From contig JAUJYN010000012.1 in assembly GCA_030737835.1 (NCBI GenBank), positions 6,571,003 to 6,635,002 on the forward strand: DNA of 64,000 nucleotides. Direction: 5' to 3'. Each line of letters starts with the position of its first letter. Within the stretch, counting starts at the first letter, position 1. The translations under genes were made by a program, and so were the position numbers. Below the pieces are notes generated by a model. That model saw only the letters and a list, made by a program, of their open reading frames with translations, was not told the origin of the DNA and did not search any database. This stretch comes from Acorus gramineus (lineage: Eukaryota > Streptophyta > Magnoliopsida > Acorales > Acoraceae). Below, piece after piece: positions 30,975 through 42,274 of this stretch.

Positions 30975-31180
30975 CACTACAATAAGACATGGTTTCGGTG
31001 ACGGGAGAAAATCATCACCAAAACCCTTATGTCCATCACGAAACGCCTAATGTGATGCTCGACAATCCATCACGGTTGCACCGGTCACCGTAGGTTTTTA
31101 TCAGTCACCGTAGGTGTTTGTGACGGTCAAAGCATGTCTGTTACCATACATGGAATTTGGTGATAGACACCCCCGCCCCC
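30975..31180 (+). mobile_element. CACTA-like terminus with subterminal repeats
   Basis: The plus strand begins CACTACAATAAGACATGG and continues with repeated ggtgacgg and tcaccgtagg motifs in both orientations, the kind of array bound by CACTA transposase subunits. It is a different family from the end at 30315. The rest of the element is not visible beyond about 31180. Confidence 0.55.
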
Positions 31181-31530
31181 TCATTGGATTAAAGGAAGAT
31201 AATTTTGTTCATAATTTGATCTAGAATCACATGCTACAGGAATGCATTTTATTTATTTATGAGCGCTATTTTACTCACTCTTTACGAAGTACAGTCTCAT
31301 ATACCTCATTAACCTCTTCCACTCACTTATTTATCAGATACATATGTCATTAGAATTTTTTACATTTTCTATAAGTGATAACTTTCAACATATTGGAGTA
31401 TTTATATACTTCACATTTATATATAAAAGTAAATATTTAATTAGATAAGTTATATAAATGATTTTAAAAGAAAATGAAAATAGTGGACTGCTTATTTTTT
31501 TAATCACTTATGTTTTAGGTCACTCGAACA
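31181..31530. other. AT-rich spacer, no gene seen
   Basis: AT-rich, with no recognised feature. Confidence 0.5.
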
Positions 31531-31599
31531 TTTTAGAATACTAGAACACCTAGATATTAGCCGTTATAACTTTTTGAGGTCCTTCCATCTAACATTGTC
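31531..31599. repeat. Dispersed repeat R1, copy 3 (first 69 bp)
   Basis: Begins ttttagaatactagaacacc like the other copies and is cut off by the T-run that marks the LINE tail. The rest of R1 is not found at the far end of that LINE. Confidence 0.6.
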
Positions 31600-31781
31600 T
31601 TTTTTTTTTTTTGCTTGGTAAGTAAAATTTTCATTGATGTGAGGAAATATTACAATTGTACATCAGGGCCAAAAAGAAGAGGCTTTAGGAGAGAGAACAG
31701 AGTCTACTCTAGGGCCTTTTATAGAACTGATGCTAGAGAGGACTAAATATGGAGGATTACATATGGAGAAGAAGAATTACT

Positions 31782-32527
31782 TCAGATAAAACCAGAGGCC
31801 TTGGAAGAAATACGGAGTTGGGACCTGCCTTGTTTGTCATCTTGGATTAATGCTTGCAAGTCACTACCTAGAAGACTTGGAGCATATATGGTGCTACCCA
31901 AGGAGGAACGGGCCGCCGCCAAGAAGTCTACCACTCTATTACCTTCCCAAAAAATATGTGATACTCTCCAGGAAGCAAATTGTGCAAGGGTTTGCTTGAT
32001 GAATCTGAGATCTCGAAAGGCTGACCAAGGAATGGTGTCTCTCCCTTGAGTCCAAGCAACAACTGTTGTTGAGTCAGTCTCAGCCCAGATAGATAGCTTG
32101 TTGAAGTTAGGCAGTCCTGTGCATAGTTTTATACCATAAGCCATTCCTTGGAGTTCCAATATGTTGATAGATGCAGCACAAGATCTTACAGCAACTGCAG
32201 CTAGACAATCCCCATTGGGATCACGAACTATAGCTCCATATCCGAACCTATCATCGCCTCTGGAGCTGTCTGAGTATATCTTCACCCAGCCAGTAGAGGG
32301 AGGGAGCCAAAGAACCATTTGGGAAGTGGAGAGAGATTCAACCAATGGGATCCCAAAGGCTTTGAGGCTTGAGCAAGAGCTGAGCCATTGTCTAGCAATA
32401 GAGTACCCGAAAATCTACTACTGGTTGCTCGAATGATTCGATTAACTAACAAGGATTTGGGAGTAGAGGAGTTCCTGAAGATCTTGTCATTTCGAGATTT
32501 CCATATTGACCATACAATGTAGACCAA
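31782..32527 (-). pseudogene. LINE RNase H domain and preceding linker
   Basis: The piece 32282-32527 holds VYIVWSIWKSRNDKIF (the W-x-x-RN linker typical of plant LINEs). The piece 31782-32345 holds GWVKIYSDSSRGDDRFGYGA, INILELQGMAYGIKLC, IWAETDSTTVVAW and HIFWEGNRVVDFLAA. The catalytic aspartates and the glutamate are kept, but in the last motif the histidine position and the AD pair are altered (HIFWEGN, VVDF). A frameshift joins the two pieces. Confidence 0.8.
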
Positions 32528-32542
32528 TACGAAGAGGAGGAC

Positions 32543-32926
32543 TCACTTTTCTTCTTCAGATTTTGCACAGAAAATGAACCAGCTTGATCGAGTTCCTAGA
32601 TCAAAGTGATGGGTTCTGGTGATTCTCAAGGTCTTGAAAATGGATGACCATACATATGCGGAGTAGGAGCAAAGGAGGAAAAGATGGGTACTGGACTCAT
32701 CACCCCTTTGACAGAGAGGACAACGCATGTTTGGGACAATATTTCTCTTGTGAAGCCTATCAAGAGTTGGGAGACGATTCAAAATTGCTTGCCAACACAG
32801 AAAACTGAACTGGGGGGCTGAGAGGGCTGCCATAAAATCCGAGACTAGACGGGATGGGGTCTGTAGTTGCGTACTTGATTCCAGGCTGCAGTATATGTAA
32901 CAATGCCTGTTTTGTGGCCTGTCCAA
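32543..32926 (-). pseudogene. LINE zf-RVT domain
   Basis: Encodes FSFLCWQAILNRLPTLDRL, then NMRCPLCQRGDESSTHLFLL with the C-x2-C and later H ligands of the zinc-binding domain that follows plant LINE reverse transcriptases. It probably helps bind the element's RNA or target DNA. Confidence 0.75.
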
Positions 32927-33202
32927 ATCAGGATGTCTGGACCTTGTCCGCCCACCTCCAATTGTGAAATTTCATCCTAGATAGCATCGAATTCACGCGG
33001 CCATCTAGAGGGCTTCTGCCAGTGGCCATCTTGAATGAGGCTATGGATAGTAGAGAGAAGGGGAGGACCCCAATTCAGATAGATCTGACCATGAAAGTGG
33101 TGCTTAAGGCCATGTCCCTTGAGCCATGGATCATCCCATAAGTTTATCGAGGAGCATTCGAAGATAATGAACTTCGTTTGGGACCTAAGCCATGATGAAG
33201 AG

Positions 33203-34634
33203 CTAAGAATTTTTTTCCAAACAGAGGAGCCTCCAGACGGTATAGCTACTGTCCAGATGTTTTTTTCCCTGCTTAAGGTATCTTCTTCTCATCCAAGAAG
33301 CCCAAAGTGAAGGTGAATTGGAAGCTATTTCCCAGAATCTGACCCCCATGGAAGCAGAATTCCAGTCGGATAGCCTCATTACTCCCAGTCCTCCTTCAAT
33401 TTTTGGAAGGCAAACTCGGTCCCAACTAACAGCATGTATTTTTGATGAACCCACCTTATCAGCCAAGAGAAAATTTCGTATCAATTGCTCTATGACTTTT
33501 ATCGTCTTCCTCGGCAGGAAGAATCCCGATGACCAATAGAGACTATAGTTGATTAGCACTGAATTTACAACTCTAGTCTGCCTACTTTGGACAAGAGGAC
33601 ACTAGTCCAAGACTGAAGTTTTTTCCTCACCTTGTCAATCAAGGGAGCGCAAGCCGAGTAAGTGTGCTAGTATGAAGTGGCAATCCAAGGTGTTTAACTG
33701 GGAAAGCACTTAGTGGAATTCCAAGTATGACAGAGAACTCTTCACAGTTGGAGGCGCAGAACAACTGGCTTTTTGAAGGGTTGAGGGAGAGGCTAGAAGA
33801 TCGAGCAAATTCAGCGAAGGTCTATTGCATATTCCAAGAAGAGGAAGAAGAGCAATTCGTGAAAACTATTAGATCATCAGCAAAGATCAAGTGAGATACA
33901 TTCAGACTGGAATTAAGAAACTTTCCCAAAGAGTTATCATTTATTTTTTCCTCCAAGGTACAGGAGAGCGCATTCATGACAATAACAAAGAGAAGGGGAG
34001 AAAGGGGGTCTCTTTGCCTAAGGCCACAAGAGGAACTGAAGAAACCATTAGGGCTGCCATTCACCAGAACTGAGAAAGTGGCAGATTGGACACATTGAAG
34101 AACAAGGTTTATCTAGAGAAGAGGGAAGTTTAAGCTCTTCATTACCTCCTCGAGGTAGGTCCAGCTGACACTGTCAAAGGCCTTCTGAAGGTCAACATTA
34201 ATATAGGCTTTCCCTTTCACGGACTGAGTGTTCATATATCTAACTAACTCATGAGTTAGAAGAGTACTGTCAATGATGTTACGACCCTTTATGAAGGCAG
34301 ATTGGTGCGGGAGGATCACCTTTAGGAGAACCAATTGCATTCTGTCTGTAAGAATTTTTGTGATGGTCTTGTAAGTGACATTGCATAAGGAAATTGGGTG
34401 GAATGCTTCAAGAGAATCAGCTTCCTTTGACTTAGGAACCAAAGATATGAATGTGTGCATGGTTTAGCTGCTTCAGGAGGTAGCCCGTCTGAAAGAAAGA
34501 ACTGACTGCCTTGGTGAAGTCATCTTTTACTATATGCCAGAAAACCTGGAAGAAGTGAGCAGGAAAGCTATCCGGGCCGGGACTACTAAGGGACTTAATA
34601 GAGAACAAAGCCGTTTTGATTTCTTTGTCAGTAA
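33203..34634 (-). pseudogene. LINE reverse transcriptase
   Basis: The piece 34113-34460 gives FISLVPKSKEADSLEAFHPI, PHQSAFIKGRNIID and YINVDLQKAFDSVSW. The piece 33822-34064 gives GLRQRDPLSPLLFVIVMNA and SHLIFADDLIVFTN (catalytic FADD). The piece 33203-33559 gives GFFLPRKTIKVIEQL and LPKIEGGLGVMRLSDWN. The catalytic aspartates are present, but stops and frameshifts separate the pieces. Cop-2 has inserted at 34634, upstream of FISLVPK. Confidence 0.85.
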
Positions 34635-34758
34635 TGATAGAATATGAAACGAATGAATCAATCTATTATTAGGGTTTGTACCCAATATTTATAGTACAAA
34701 AGGGAAACAGGGAAATGACTAATCTACCCTTAACCCTAGCATGTATATACATTTAACA
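34635..34758 (-). repeat. 3' LTR of Cop-2
   Basis: 124 bp, from TGATAG to TTTAACA on the plus strand, followed by the complement of the polypurine tract (ccccccctcaaac). The inner terminus carries TGATAG where Cop-3 has TGTTAG. Confidence 0.9.
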
Positions 34759-34771
34759 CCCCCCCTCAAAC

Positions 34772-36088
34772 TCATGGTGGATCATACACCGAGAGTTTGC
34801 TCAACAAGAAATCATGCCGCTGAAGTGTATGAGACTTTGTGAAAAAGTCTGATAACTGAAGAGATGAGGAAATATAGGGGAGTGATATGGTGCCCGCAAG
34901 AAAATGATGACGGACGAAGTGACAATCGATCTCGATGTGCTTCGTACGTTCATGAAATACTGGATTGCTAGCAATCTGAATGGCGCTCTTGTTGTCACAA
35001 AATAGAGGAGTAGATGCAGATAGAGTGATGCCCATGTCAGAAATGAGGCGTCGAAGCCAAACAACCTCAGCAGTAGCAGATGCCATAGCACGATATTCGG
35101 CCTCAGCACTCGAACGAGAAACAATGTCTTGTTTCTTGGCCTTCCAAGATATAAGAGAGTCCCCAAGAAAGACACATATACCAGTTGTGGATTTTCGATC
35201 TGTGACATCTCCTGCCCAATCAGCATCAGTATAAGCGCGAAGTTCAAGAGTAGAAGAAGACGGTAACAGCAGAGCACGAGATATAGTGCCACGTAGATAG
35301 CGTATAATCCGAAGAACTGCTGCATAATGAACAGTACGAGGGGCAGCGACAAACTGACTGACAATATGCACAGCATAGGCAATGTCAGGACGAGTGACAG
35401 TGAGATAGACGAGGCTTCCAACAAGCTGTCTATAACGAGTAACATCAGAGAGTGGTTCTCCATCGTCAGGCCGGAGCTTAGCATGAAGCTCAATAGGAGT
35501 GGGAGAAATGCGATCATCAGTTAGACAGGCACGGTCGATCAAGTCAGCAGTATAGAGAAGATAACCACGCGGAGCAGAAGCAACTTCCAAGCCTAGAAAA
35601 TAGCGAAGTTTGCCAAGATCTTTCATCTCAAATTGACGCTGAAGATGTTGCTTGACCGACTGTATATGAGACGAATCATCGCCGGTGATGATCATGTCAT
35701 CAACATAAAGCAGCAGGATAGTACGATGAGGACCAGAGGTGTGAACAAATAAAGCTGGATCAGAGGAACTCGAAGCAAACCCAGCAGCACAGATAGCATC
35801 AGTGAATCGAGCGAACCAAGCACGAGGAGCCTGCTTGAGACCATAGAGAGCGCGGTGAAGATGGCATACATGACCAGATGAATGAGGAAGACCCGGAGGA
35901 GGAGTCATGTAAACCTCCTCTGATAAATCACCATGAAGAAAAGCGTTCTTGACATCAAGCTGATAAATGGGCCATTGACGAACAGAAGCAACAGAAATCA
36001 AAGTACGAACAGTTGTCATCTTTGCTACAGGAGCAAATGTCTCATCATAATCAATACCATGCTGCTGAGTGAAACCACGGGCAACCAA
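34772..36088 (-). pseudogene. Cop-2 reverse transcriptase and RNase H
   Basis: 438 codons in frame: ARGFTQQHGIDYDETFAPV, LDVKNAFLHGDL, LLYVDDMIITGDD, then RNase H YTDADWAGD, SSAEAEYRAM and CDNKSAI, with a stop beside the polypurine tract. Four codons (SQRK in the relatives) are missing after GYLL without loss of frame. The catalytic residues of both enzymes are present. A one-base loss near 36090 (an accg reduced to acg, read as KARWLPV) cuts it off from the upstream polyprotein. Cop-3 has the same loss. Confidence 0.9.
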
Positions 36089-37589
36089 CGAGCCTTGTGA
36101 CGCTCAATCGAACCATCAGAGTTGGTCTTGATCTTATAAACCCACTTACAGCTGATAGGAGTCTTCCCTGGAGGAAGTGGTACAATTTTCCACGTATGAG
36201 TGCGTTGTAATGCACTAAGCTCCTCTGCCATAGCACCTTCCCATTCTGGAATGCCGACAGCCTCACGATATGATTGGGGCTCCCAATGAGTGGAAACAGC
36301 TGAAAGAAAACACTGAAAACTAGGAGAAAAAGAATCAGAGGCAACCAAGCTGAGTCGTTGAGGAGGTCGACGAGCGCGAGGCGGATTGCGACGAGGAGCA
36401 ACTGGTGCGGAAGCAGAATCGTCTTCTGGCGAAGCAGCATCAGGAACAGGTGTAGGAGTAGGCAGAACCGTCCCACGTGAATCATCCGAAGACGGCAAGG
36501 GTGAAGATGGGACTGACGAGGAAGAGTGGACAGGTACAGACGGAGAGATGACTGAGGAGCAAAGATGAGGATGAGAAATCAGGAATGGAAAAGTCCAAAA
36601 ATGTGACTTCCTCAACCGTGGATGGGGGAAGAGGAACAGGAGGCGAGCGAAGAGCGTAGTATGGATGACTCTCAAAGAATGTGACATGACAAGATGTCCG
36701 AAGACGACGAGCAACAGGATCATAGCATCGATATCCTTTGATCTCATTACTATACCCAAGAAAACACACATAGTGGAACGAGGAGACAATTTGGTACGCT
36801 CAAGAGGAGGAAGTAGGACAAAACACGTGCATCCAAAAACACGAAGACGAGAATAATCAGGAGGACTATGATAAAGACGCTGAAAGGGGGAGATGCCAGC
36901 AGTGATAGACGAAGGAGTGCGATTGATGAGATACACACTTGTAAGAACAGCCTCACCCCAAAACTGAACAGGAACAGAAGCAGAGAGGAGTAAGGACCGG
37001 GTCGTTTCGAGGATATGACGGTGTTTGCGCTCAGCAACCCCGTTCTGCTGATGAGCATAAGGAGTGGAAAGCTGGGGTAGAGTACCTTGGGAGGATAAAA
37101 ATCACGAAAAGCACGAGAACAATATTTCCCCCACAATCAGAGCGAAACACCTTGATGCGTTTGGAAAACTGAGTTTCAACCATTGTAGCAAAAGATTTAT
37201 AGATGGGTAACAACTCAGAACGACTATGCATCAAATATATCCAGGTAAAGCGAGAAATCATCAATAAAAATAACATAATAACGGTTACCCCCTTTAGAAG
37301 GAATAGGGGAGGGACCCCAAACATCAGAGTGAACTAGATCAAAAGGAGAAGCAGAAATGTGTTTACTAGTAGGAAATGGAAGAGCCAAGTGTTTTGCCAA
37401 CTTGCAGCCCACACATGGTTGAAGCTCAGTTTTTGAAAAGGAACCTAAAACACCGGTACTTATTAGATAACGAAGTCTTGGAGGAGAGAGATGGCCAAGA
37501 CGGCGGTGCCATACATCAAAGGAGGAAGGAGAAGAAGAAATCAAGCGAGCAGAAGCTGCAGAAGACGAAGGAATATGAAGATGATCCAT
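36025..37589 (-). pseudogene. Cop-2 integrase and hinge, several frameshifts
   Basis: Pieces 37224-37589 (WHRRLGHL, CVGCKLAKH, FDLVHSDVWGP), 37031-37324, and 36025-36936 (YLINRTPSSI, LRVFGCTCFVLLPP, then an out-of-frame part, then the hinge and CKWVYKIK) give the copia integrase. Base losses near 37100, 37255 and 36763 break the frame, the last at MCVFLG. The integrase cannot be made as one chain. Confidence 0.85.
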
Positions 37590-37906
37590 GTAGTAGAGCC
37601 CACCGCGTCTAGAGCCTGTCCCAATCTGCTTCCCCGTACGACGATCCTGTACAGAACAAGTAGAAGAATCAAAAGTAATGAGACAATCATGATCCGCAAT
37701 TTAACAACAGAAAGCAAATTTAGTGATAGACCAGGAACATGAAAAACATCAGGAAGTTGAAATCGATGAGAAGGATCAGCAAGAGAACCAGAACTCGACA
37801 CAGACAGAGGAGTCCCATCTGCCGTACGAATAACAGGAGTGGGAAATACGAGAGTAGGACAACTAATAAAGGAAGTCATATGATGGGAAGCCCCAGAGTA
37901 AAGAAT
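37590..37906 (-). pseudogene. Cop-2 protease region
   Basis: The protease should begin ILDSGASHHM after gag. Here a tryptophan codon just before it has become a stop, the motif reads ILYSGASHHM with the catalytic aspartate changed to tyrosine, and about 15 bases after SHHMTS are missing relative to Cop-1. The aspartic protease that would process the polyprotein is therefore dead. Confidence 0.75.
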
Positions 37907-39058
37907 CTATGAGGAGGTAAAGTTACCTGTCGCCGCAGTAGAAGCAGAAAAGGGAGCAGATGAATCACTACCAGTCACTGAGCGAAGCATATCTTGAAGC
38001 TGTTGTTGTTGAAGGTGGAGCTGCGCAAGACTCTCAGTGATCTGAGAGGAAGAATATGCCGACGGATCAAGAAACTCAGATGCAACGGCAGCTGCAGGTC
38101 GAGGCTGATAGCGACGTGGAGGAACTGTAGATGGTGCCCGAGGTGCTTGCGCCCGAGGCGCTAGTGCACGTGATGCTGCAGGATCTAGTGGACGAGGTGC
38201 TGGAGGAAGTGCTCCAGGAGCTGAAGTGCGAGGTACATAAACAAGAGGAGCACCATCACGAGCACGCTTACGACATTCAGATTGCACGTGTCCAAATTTA
38301 TGGCAATAATAGCAAGTGACCCGAGTGTAGCGATTGTCTTGACGATGTGCAACATTGACAGAACTGTGATCAACGATAGGCGGAGTGACAACAGTGCGAA
38401 GACGCGTCTCCTCAGCAACTAACTCAAAAAGAACCGTATCAAGAGACGGTTTGGGAGAACGATGAAGAATCTGTGCACGAATAGCCTCGAACTCAGGACG
38501 AAGACGCATCAAGAATTGGTACAATCGTTGACGATTACGGTACTCACGATAGCGTGTCAGAAAAATACCCTCCATCTGAGGATCCATAGGTGCGAGTTGA
38601 TCCCAGTAATCAGATAAAAGAGAATAAAAATCACGAATAGACAGCTCCCCTTGATAAGAAGTAGAAATGGCCTGATGTAGATAGAATTCCTGAGCACCAT
38701 CGGTCTGCGTATAGAAATTCTTCAGAAAGTCCCAATATTCCTTGGCTGTAATGAACGGCTTCAAATGTTTACGGATATTTGGAATAACCGAAGAAGCAAT
38801 ATAAGCTTTCACCCGAGAATCGGCCTCCTTCCATGTCAACAAAGCCTTAGTATATTCCTCAGCTCTGGCCTTGATGGTTGTCTCATCAGAACCCGGTGGA
38901 GATAGTACAAGTACAGGAGCTAGATTAGTGCCAGTAACATGACCCAATAGGCGACGATAATCAAGCTGAAGTTCAAGACTAATAGACCAGACATCATAAT
39001 TGTTACCATCAAACTTAACATCGATGATCTGAGTGTTATCCGTAGCCATAATAGGCAA
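37907..39058 (-). CDS. Cop-2 gag, intact
   Basis: 383 codons from MPIMATDNTQIIDVKFDGNN, ending at a stop where the protease should continue. The capsid-type part (YWDFLKNFYTQTDG, SLLSDYWDQL, YQFLMRLRPEFEAI) is followed by the zinc knuckle CYYCHKFGHVQSEC at about residue 260 and an alanine-, proline- and arginine-rich tail. Gag forms the virus-like particle and binds genomic RNA. It is the only uninterrupted gag of the three relatives. Whether it is expressed cannot be seen. Confidence 0.8.
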   Translation of the reverse strand: MPIMATDNTQIIDVKFDGNNYDVWSISLELQLDYRRLLGHVTGTNLAPVLVLSPPGSDETTIKARAEEYTKALLTWKEADSRVKAYIASSVIPNIRKHLKPFITAKEYWDFLKNFYTQTDGAQEFYLHQAISTSYQGELSIRDFYSLLSDYWDQLAPMDPQMEGIFLTRYREYRNRQRLYQFLMRLRPEFEAIRAQILHRSPKPSLDTVLFELVAEETRLRTVVTPPIVDHSSVNVAHRQDNRYTRVTCYYCHKFGHVQSECRKRARDGAPLVYVPRTSAPGALPPAPRPLDPAASRALAPRAQAPRAPSTVPPRRYQPRPAAAVASEFLDPSAYSSSQITESLAQLHLQQQQLQDMLRSVTGSDSSAPFSASTAATGNFTSS

Positions 39059-39900
39059 AAAGAGAATAACAGAGAAAAATATATGCCTCGGATGATGAAA
39101 ATATAGTCACAGATGCGTGCAGAACGAAAAATGGAGCAAAATGAGTACCAATATGACTATATTTGGAGTCCGAATGAACCCGTAGCGGCCGAATAAAGAA
39201 AATACCGAAAAAGGCGATGACGAGGCGGTAAACGGGTCGCGGATCCGGGCCGGGTCGGGTCGGGTCGGAGCGCTGGAACCGGGTCGGGTCGGGCGCTGAA
39301 GCCGGGTCGGGTCGGGGCGCTGAAGCTGGAGCTGGGCCGGACGCGCGCGGACGAGATGCCCGGGATCTCGGGACAAATTCCCGGGAGATCCGGGACCGAA
39401 TCCGGGACAGATTCCCAGGAAATCCGGGCGAATCAAAGCGGATCCGCGCTGATCACGCGATTCCGAGGCGATGCGCGGACGGTGCGGACACGGTGCGGAC
39501 GATGCGCGAGCACGGCGCGGACGGTGCGCGGGCACGGCGCGGACGGTGCACGGTGCGCGGACGGCGCGGACGGTGCACGGCGCGGACGGCTGGGCACGGC
39601 GCGGACGGTGGTGCAGCAGCGGCAGGGCTGCGGCAGGGTGGTGCAGGGCTGCGCGGGGTGGCGCAGCTGCGGCCCGAGGTGGTGCAGCGGCGGCACAACA
39701 GCAGCGCAGCGGCGGCGCGAGGCGGAGCAGCGGCGGCGCGGCAGCGGTGCAGCGGCGGCGCGGGGTGGCGCAGCGGCGGCGCGAGGCGGTGCGGCAGTGG
39801 CACGGCAGCGGCGCAGCGGCGGCGCGGGGCGGTGCAGCGGCGGCACGACGGTGGCGCAACGGCGGCGGAACGTCGACGATCAAAGAAAAAAATTTGATTC
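39059..39900 (-). other. Cop-2 GC-rich leader
   Basis: An 840-bp untranslated leader. Next to gag it carries gggtcgggtc repeats. Next to the primer-binding site it has long runs of gcggcg and gcgcggacggtg units that leave frames open on both strands (poly-alanine and arginine products). These are composition artefacts, not genes. The length of such a structured leader is unusual beside 124-bp LTRs. Confidence 0.75.
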
Positions 39901-39914
39901 AAGCTCTGATACCA
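39901..39914 (-). other. Primer-binding site of Cop-2
   Basis: The minus strand reads TGGTATCAGAGCTT directly after the 5' LTR, matching initiator methionine tRNA. Confidence 0.9.
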
Positions 39915-40038
39915 TGATAGAATATGAAACGAATGAATCAATCTATTATTAGGGTTTGTACCCAATATTTATAGTACAAAAGGGAAACAGGGAAATGACT
40001 AATCTACCCTTAACCCTAGCATGTATATACATTTAACA
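39915..40038 (-). repeat. 5' LTR of Cop-2
   Basis: 124 bp, identical by eye to the left LTR, and followed by the target duplication AGTAA. Confidence 0.9.
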
Positions 40039-40043
40039 AGTAA

Positions 40044-41380
40044 CAGGGGCAATGAGCAGATATTGGTCATCAGCACTCAAAGTGGTCGGAGGAGAGGGGA
40101 TTGATACCTCTGAAGCAGAAACAACCCTTTTAAGCAAAGATTTGTAAACAGAGACAGCATATGATTTTACCTCGGTGGGATCTGAGGAGAATTCACCATT
40201 CTCTAATTTAACTTTTCTGATGGTATTATGAGATCCACGGGCTTTAATGGAAGAATAAAAGAACTTTGTGTTTCTGTCTCCTTCTTTGAGCCACACTTGT
40301 TTGGATTTCTGTCGCAATAAGAGTTCTTCTCTACGAAGAAAAGATAAGTAATCCTTCTTTAGTGAGGCCTCTTCTCGGATGAAAGAAAGGTTCTGAGGGA
40401 ATTGGAGGACTTTAAGCTGGGCCCTTTCAAGTTTTTGCTTGCATTGCTGAAGCTGATCTTGGATTGGCCCGAAAATCTCTTTATTCCAATCCTTAAGAAC
40501 CACTTTTAAGTGATGGAGCTTTTTGGCAAGGATATACATGGGGGTGCCACCTAAAAGTTGGTTCCATGATTTTTTGATCACCTCTTCAAAGCTATGATGA
40601 GTTTCCCATGCGTTGAAGTACTTGAATAGTCGAGGACCTGAAGGGATAGAGGGGTTAACAATGATTTGTAGGGGAGCATGATTAGAGAGACCAGGAGAAG
40701 AGGTCTGTACAAAGCTGTCTGCAAGATCCTGAATCCATTTGAGGTTTACTAGAACCCTCTCAAGTTTGCTTATGATTCTGTTCTCCTGATTGTTGCTCCA
40801 AGTATGGAGAGGCCCAATAGTTCTCATGTCTTGGAGTCTACAATTGGAAATGCACTGGTTAAAAATGGTGCATACGACGAGAGTGAGGAGCTCTACCCCC
40901 AACTTTCTCGTGAGAAAACGAATTTCATTGAAATCTCCCCCAAGAATCCACTTAGCAGAACCAATGTTGGATGCTAAGGCTTCGAGGTCCTTCCATAGAG
41001 ATTTCCTTTCAACCACTGAGTTAGAAGCATAGACAGTGGTTAAGAAAAAAGGGATGATATCTGAATTTTTTGGAGAGATCTTACAATGTAGATATTGGGG
41101 CGAGAACGAAATTTGATCAACTTTCACCTTTGAGCTGTCCCACAATAACCAAATTATACCTCTGATGGGGGGTTGAGAAGCTCATATTTTGGCAAAATGA
41201 TACGCCTGATGGATTGAGCATTGAAGTCCTCCACTTTGGTTTCAACCAAACAAAAAATGGGAGAAGTAAGCCTGGTAAAAAATTTCTTAACATCCAGTTG
41301 TTTCTCTTGACTGTTGATACCACAAATATTCCAAAATGTGCAATCCATAAAGAAACAAAATTGAGGAGAAGAGGTAACAT
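40044..41380 (-). pseudogene. LINE endonuclease and RT N-terminus
   Basis: The piece 41117-41380 starts near MDCTFWNICGINSQ (visible in the overlapping frame at about 41340), the first block of the exonuclease III-like endonuclease. The piece 40033-41145 has AKWILGGDFNEIR, TWSNNQ, and GLSNHAPL where the family carries SDHxPL, so the catalytic aspartate of that site reads asparagine. It then has RQKSKQVWLKEGDRNTKFFY, the RT lead-in. The endonuclease nicks target DNA for target-primed insertion. A frameshift near 41150 splits the domain. Confidence 0.85.
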
Positions 41381-42274
41381 TAGCAGGCCTTAGCCTACCC
41401 CTGAGCTTTCTGAGATTTCCTCTTATGCTTAGAGTTTTAAGGAGTCTGAACAGACGGGGTGGAGGTTGACTTCTTGTCACCTTGACTTTTTCATTAGGAA
41501 CTTGAGTAAAGGGCTCCTGGCTGACATGCTCTGGATGGAGCAAAACTTGGAGGCATGGATCACTGTCAATATCTTGCATGGAAGGAGAAACCGATTTGGA
41601 TTTATGAGGATGGAACGATCAAGGAGGAGGTATCAGATGAAATAGGAACCTTCATGAGAGAAGGATTTGAAGGTTGGGGAGATAGGGTAGTAGAGGGAAG
41701 AAAAGGAGCTTGGGACTGGGGATTTGAAGGTTGGGGAGCTGTAAGAGAGGAGGGTAAAGAGGAGGGAGCAGTGGGAGGGTTGGGGGGAAGAGGGGCCTTG
41801 GGGGACTCTAGGGTAGCCTCATTAGAAATTGGGGGAGAAGGAGCAGCTAGGGAAGCAGACGGAGAAGGGGTTTTTTTCTCTTTGGACTGGATTGGTGAAA
41901 TGAGGTTTTTTGCAGCAGAGGGATTCTTCATGGCCAAAGGTGTGACAATGGGTGCAGGCTTTGGGCTTCCAATCATAGGTCACCTTGATGGCTTCATGAT
42001 CCCCATTTCGGATTTCAACAAATACTTCATCTGGCAGATCGGAACCAGCCTCAACCTCGATACACACATGAACATATGCAGATCTGGGCCGCATGGCAGT
42101 GGGGGAATCAAGGTACAGAGGAGTGCCTATCAGACTTGCAATTTTGCCAATGCAGGTTGGGGACCAGTAATGAAGAGGGAGGTTCGGGAATTTTATGTTG
42201 TACATGTAGTTCAAAGGAATAGCCTTATATACAGAAGAAGAAATAAATACATTGAGGAATGAGTGGTGCAACAT
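41381..42274 (-). pseudogene. LINE ORF1, 5'-truncated
   Basis: The piece 41822-42274 holds YNIKFPNLPLHYWSPTCIGK (end of DUF4283), AYVHVCIEVEAGSDLPDEV and the zinc knuckle CTHCHTFGHEESLC. The piece 41602-41976 holds a serine- and proline-rich tail (APLPPNPPTAPSSLPSSL). The tail end runs into the start of ORF2 near 41579-41340 in overlapping frames. The N-terminal part is missing, which marks the 5' truncation of this LINE copy. Confidence 0.75.

Larger units (their letters stand above)
34635..40038 (-). mobile_element. Cop-2: complete Ty1/copia element in a LINE
   Basis: Flanked by AGTAA at 34630-34634 and 40039-40043. The two 124-bp LTRs look identical base for base, so insertion is recent. 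The primer-binding site directly follows the 5' LTR and the polypurine tract precedes the 3' LTR. Gag is intact but pol has several frameshifts and stops, so the element probably moved with proteins from another copy. Confidence 0.95.

Noticed and set aside
30165..31180. Two CACTA-like ends taken as one 1-kb element
   Set aside because: They point outwards from each other and have different subterminal motifs.
39356..39952. Frames up to 258 codons on both strands in the Cop-2 leader (also 49292-50415 in Cop-3)
   Set aside because: Triplet-repeat GC-rich leader leaves all frames open. Products are poly-alanine, arginine or proline and cross the LTR and primer site.
41555..42262. 235-codon plus-strand frame
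   Set aside because: Antisense to LINE ORF1, which has recognisable DUF4283 and zinc-knuckle text on the other strand.
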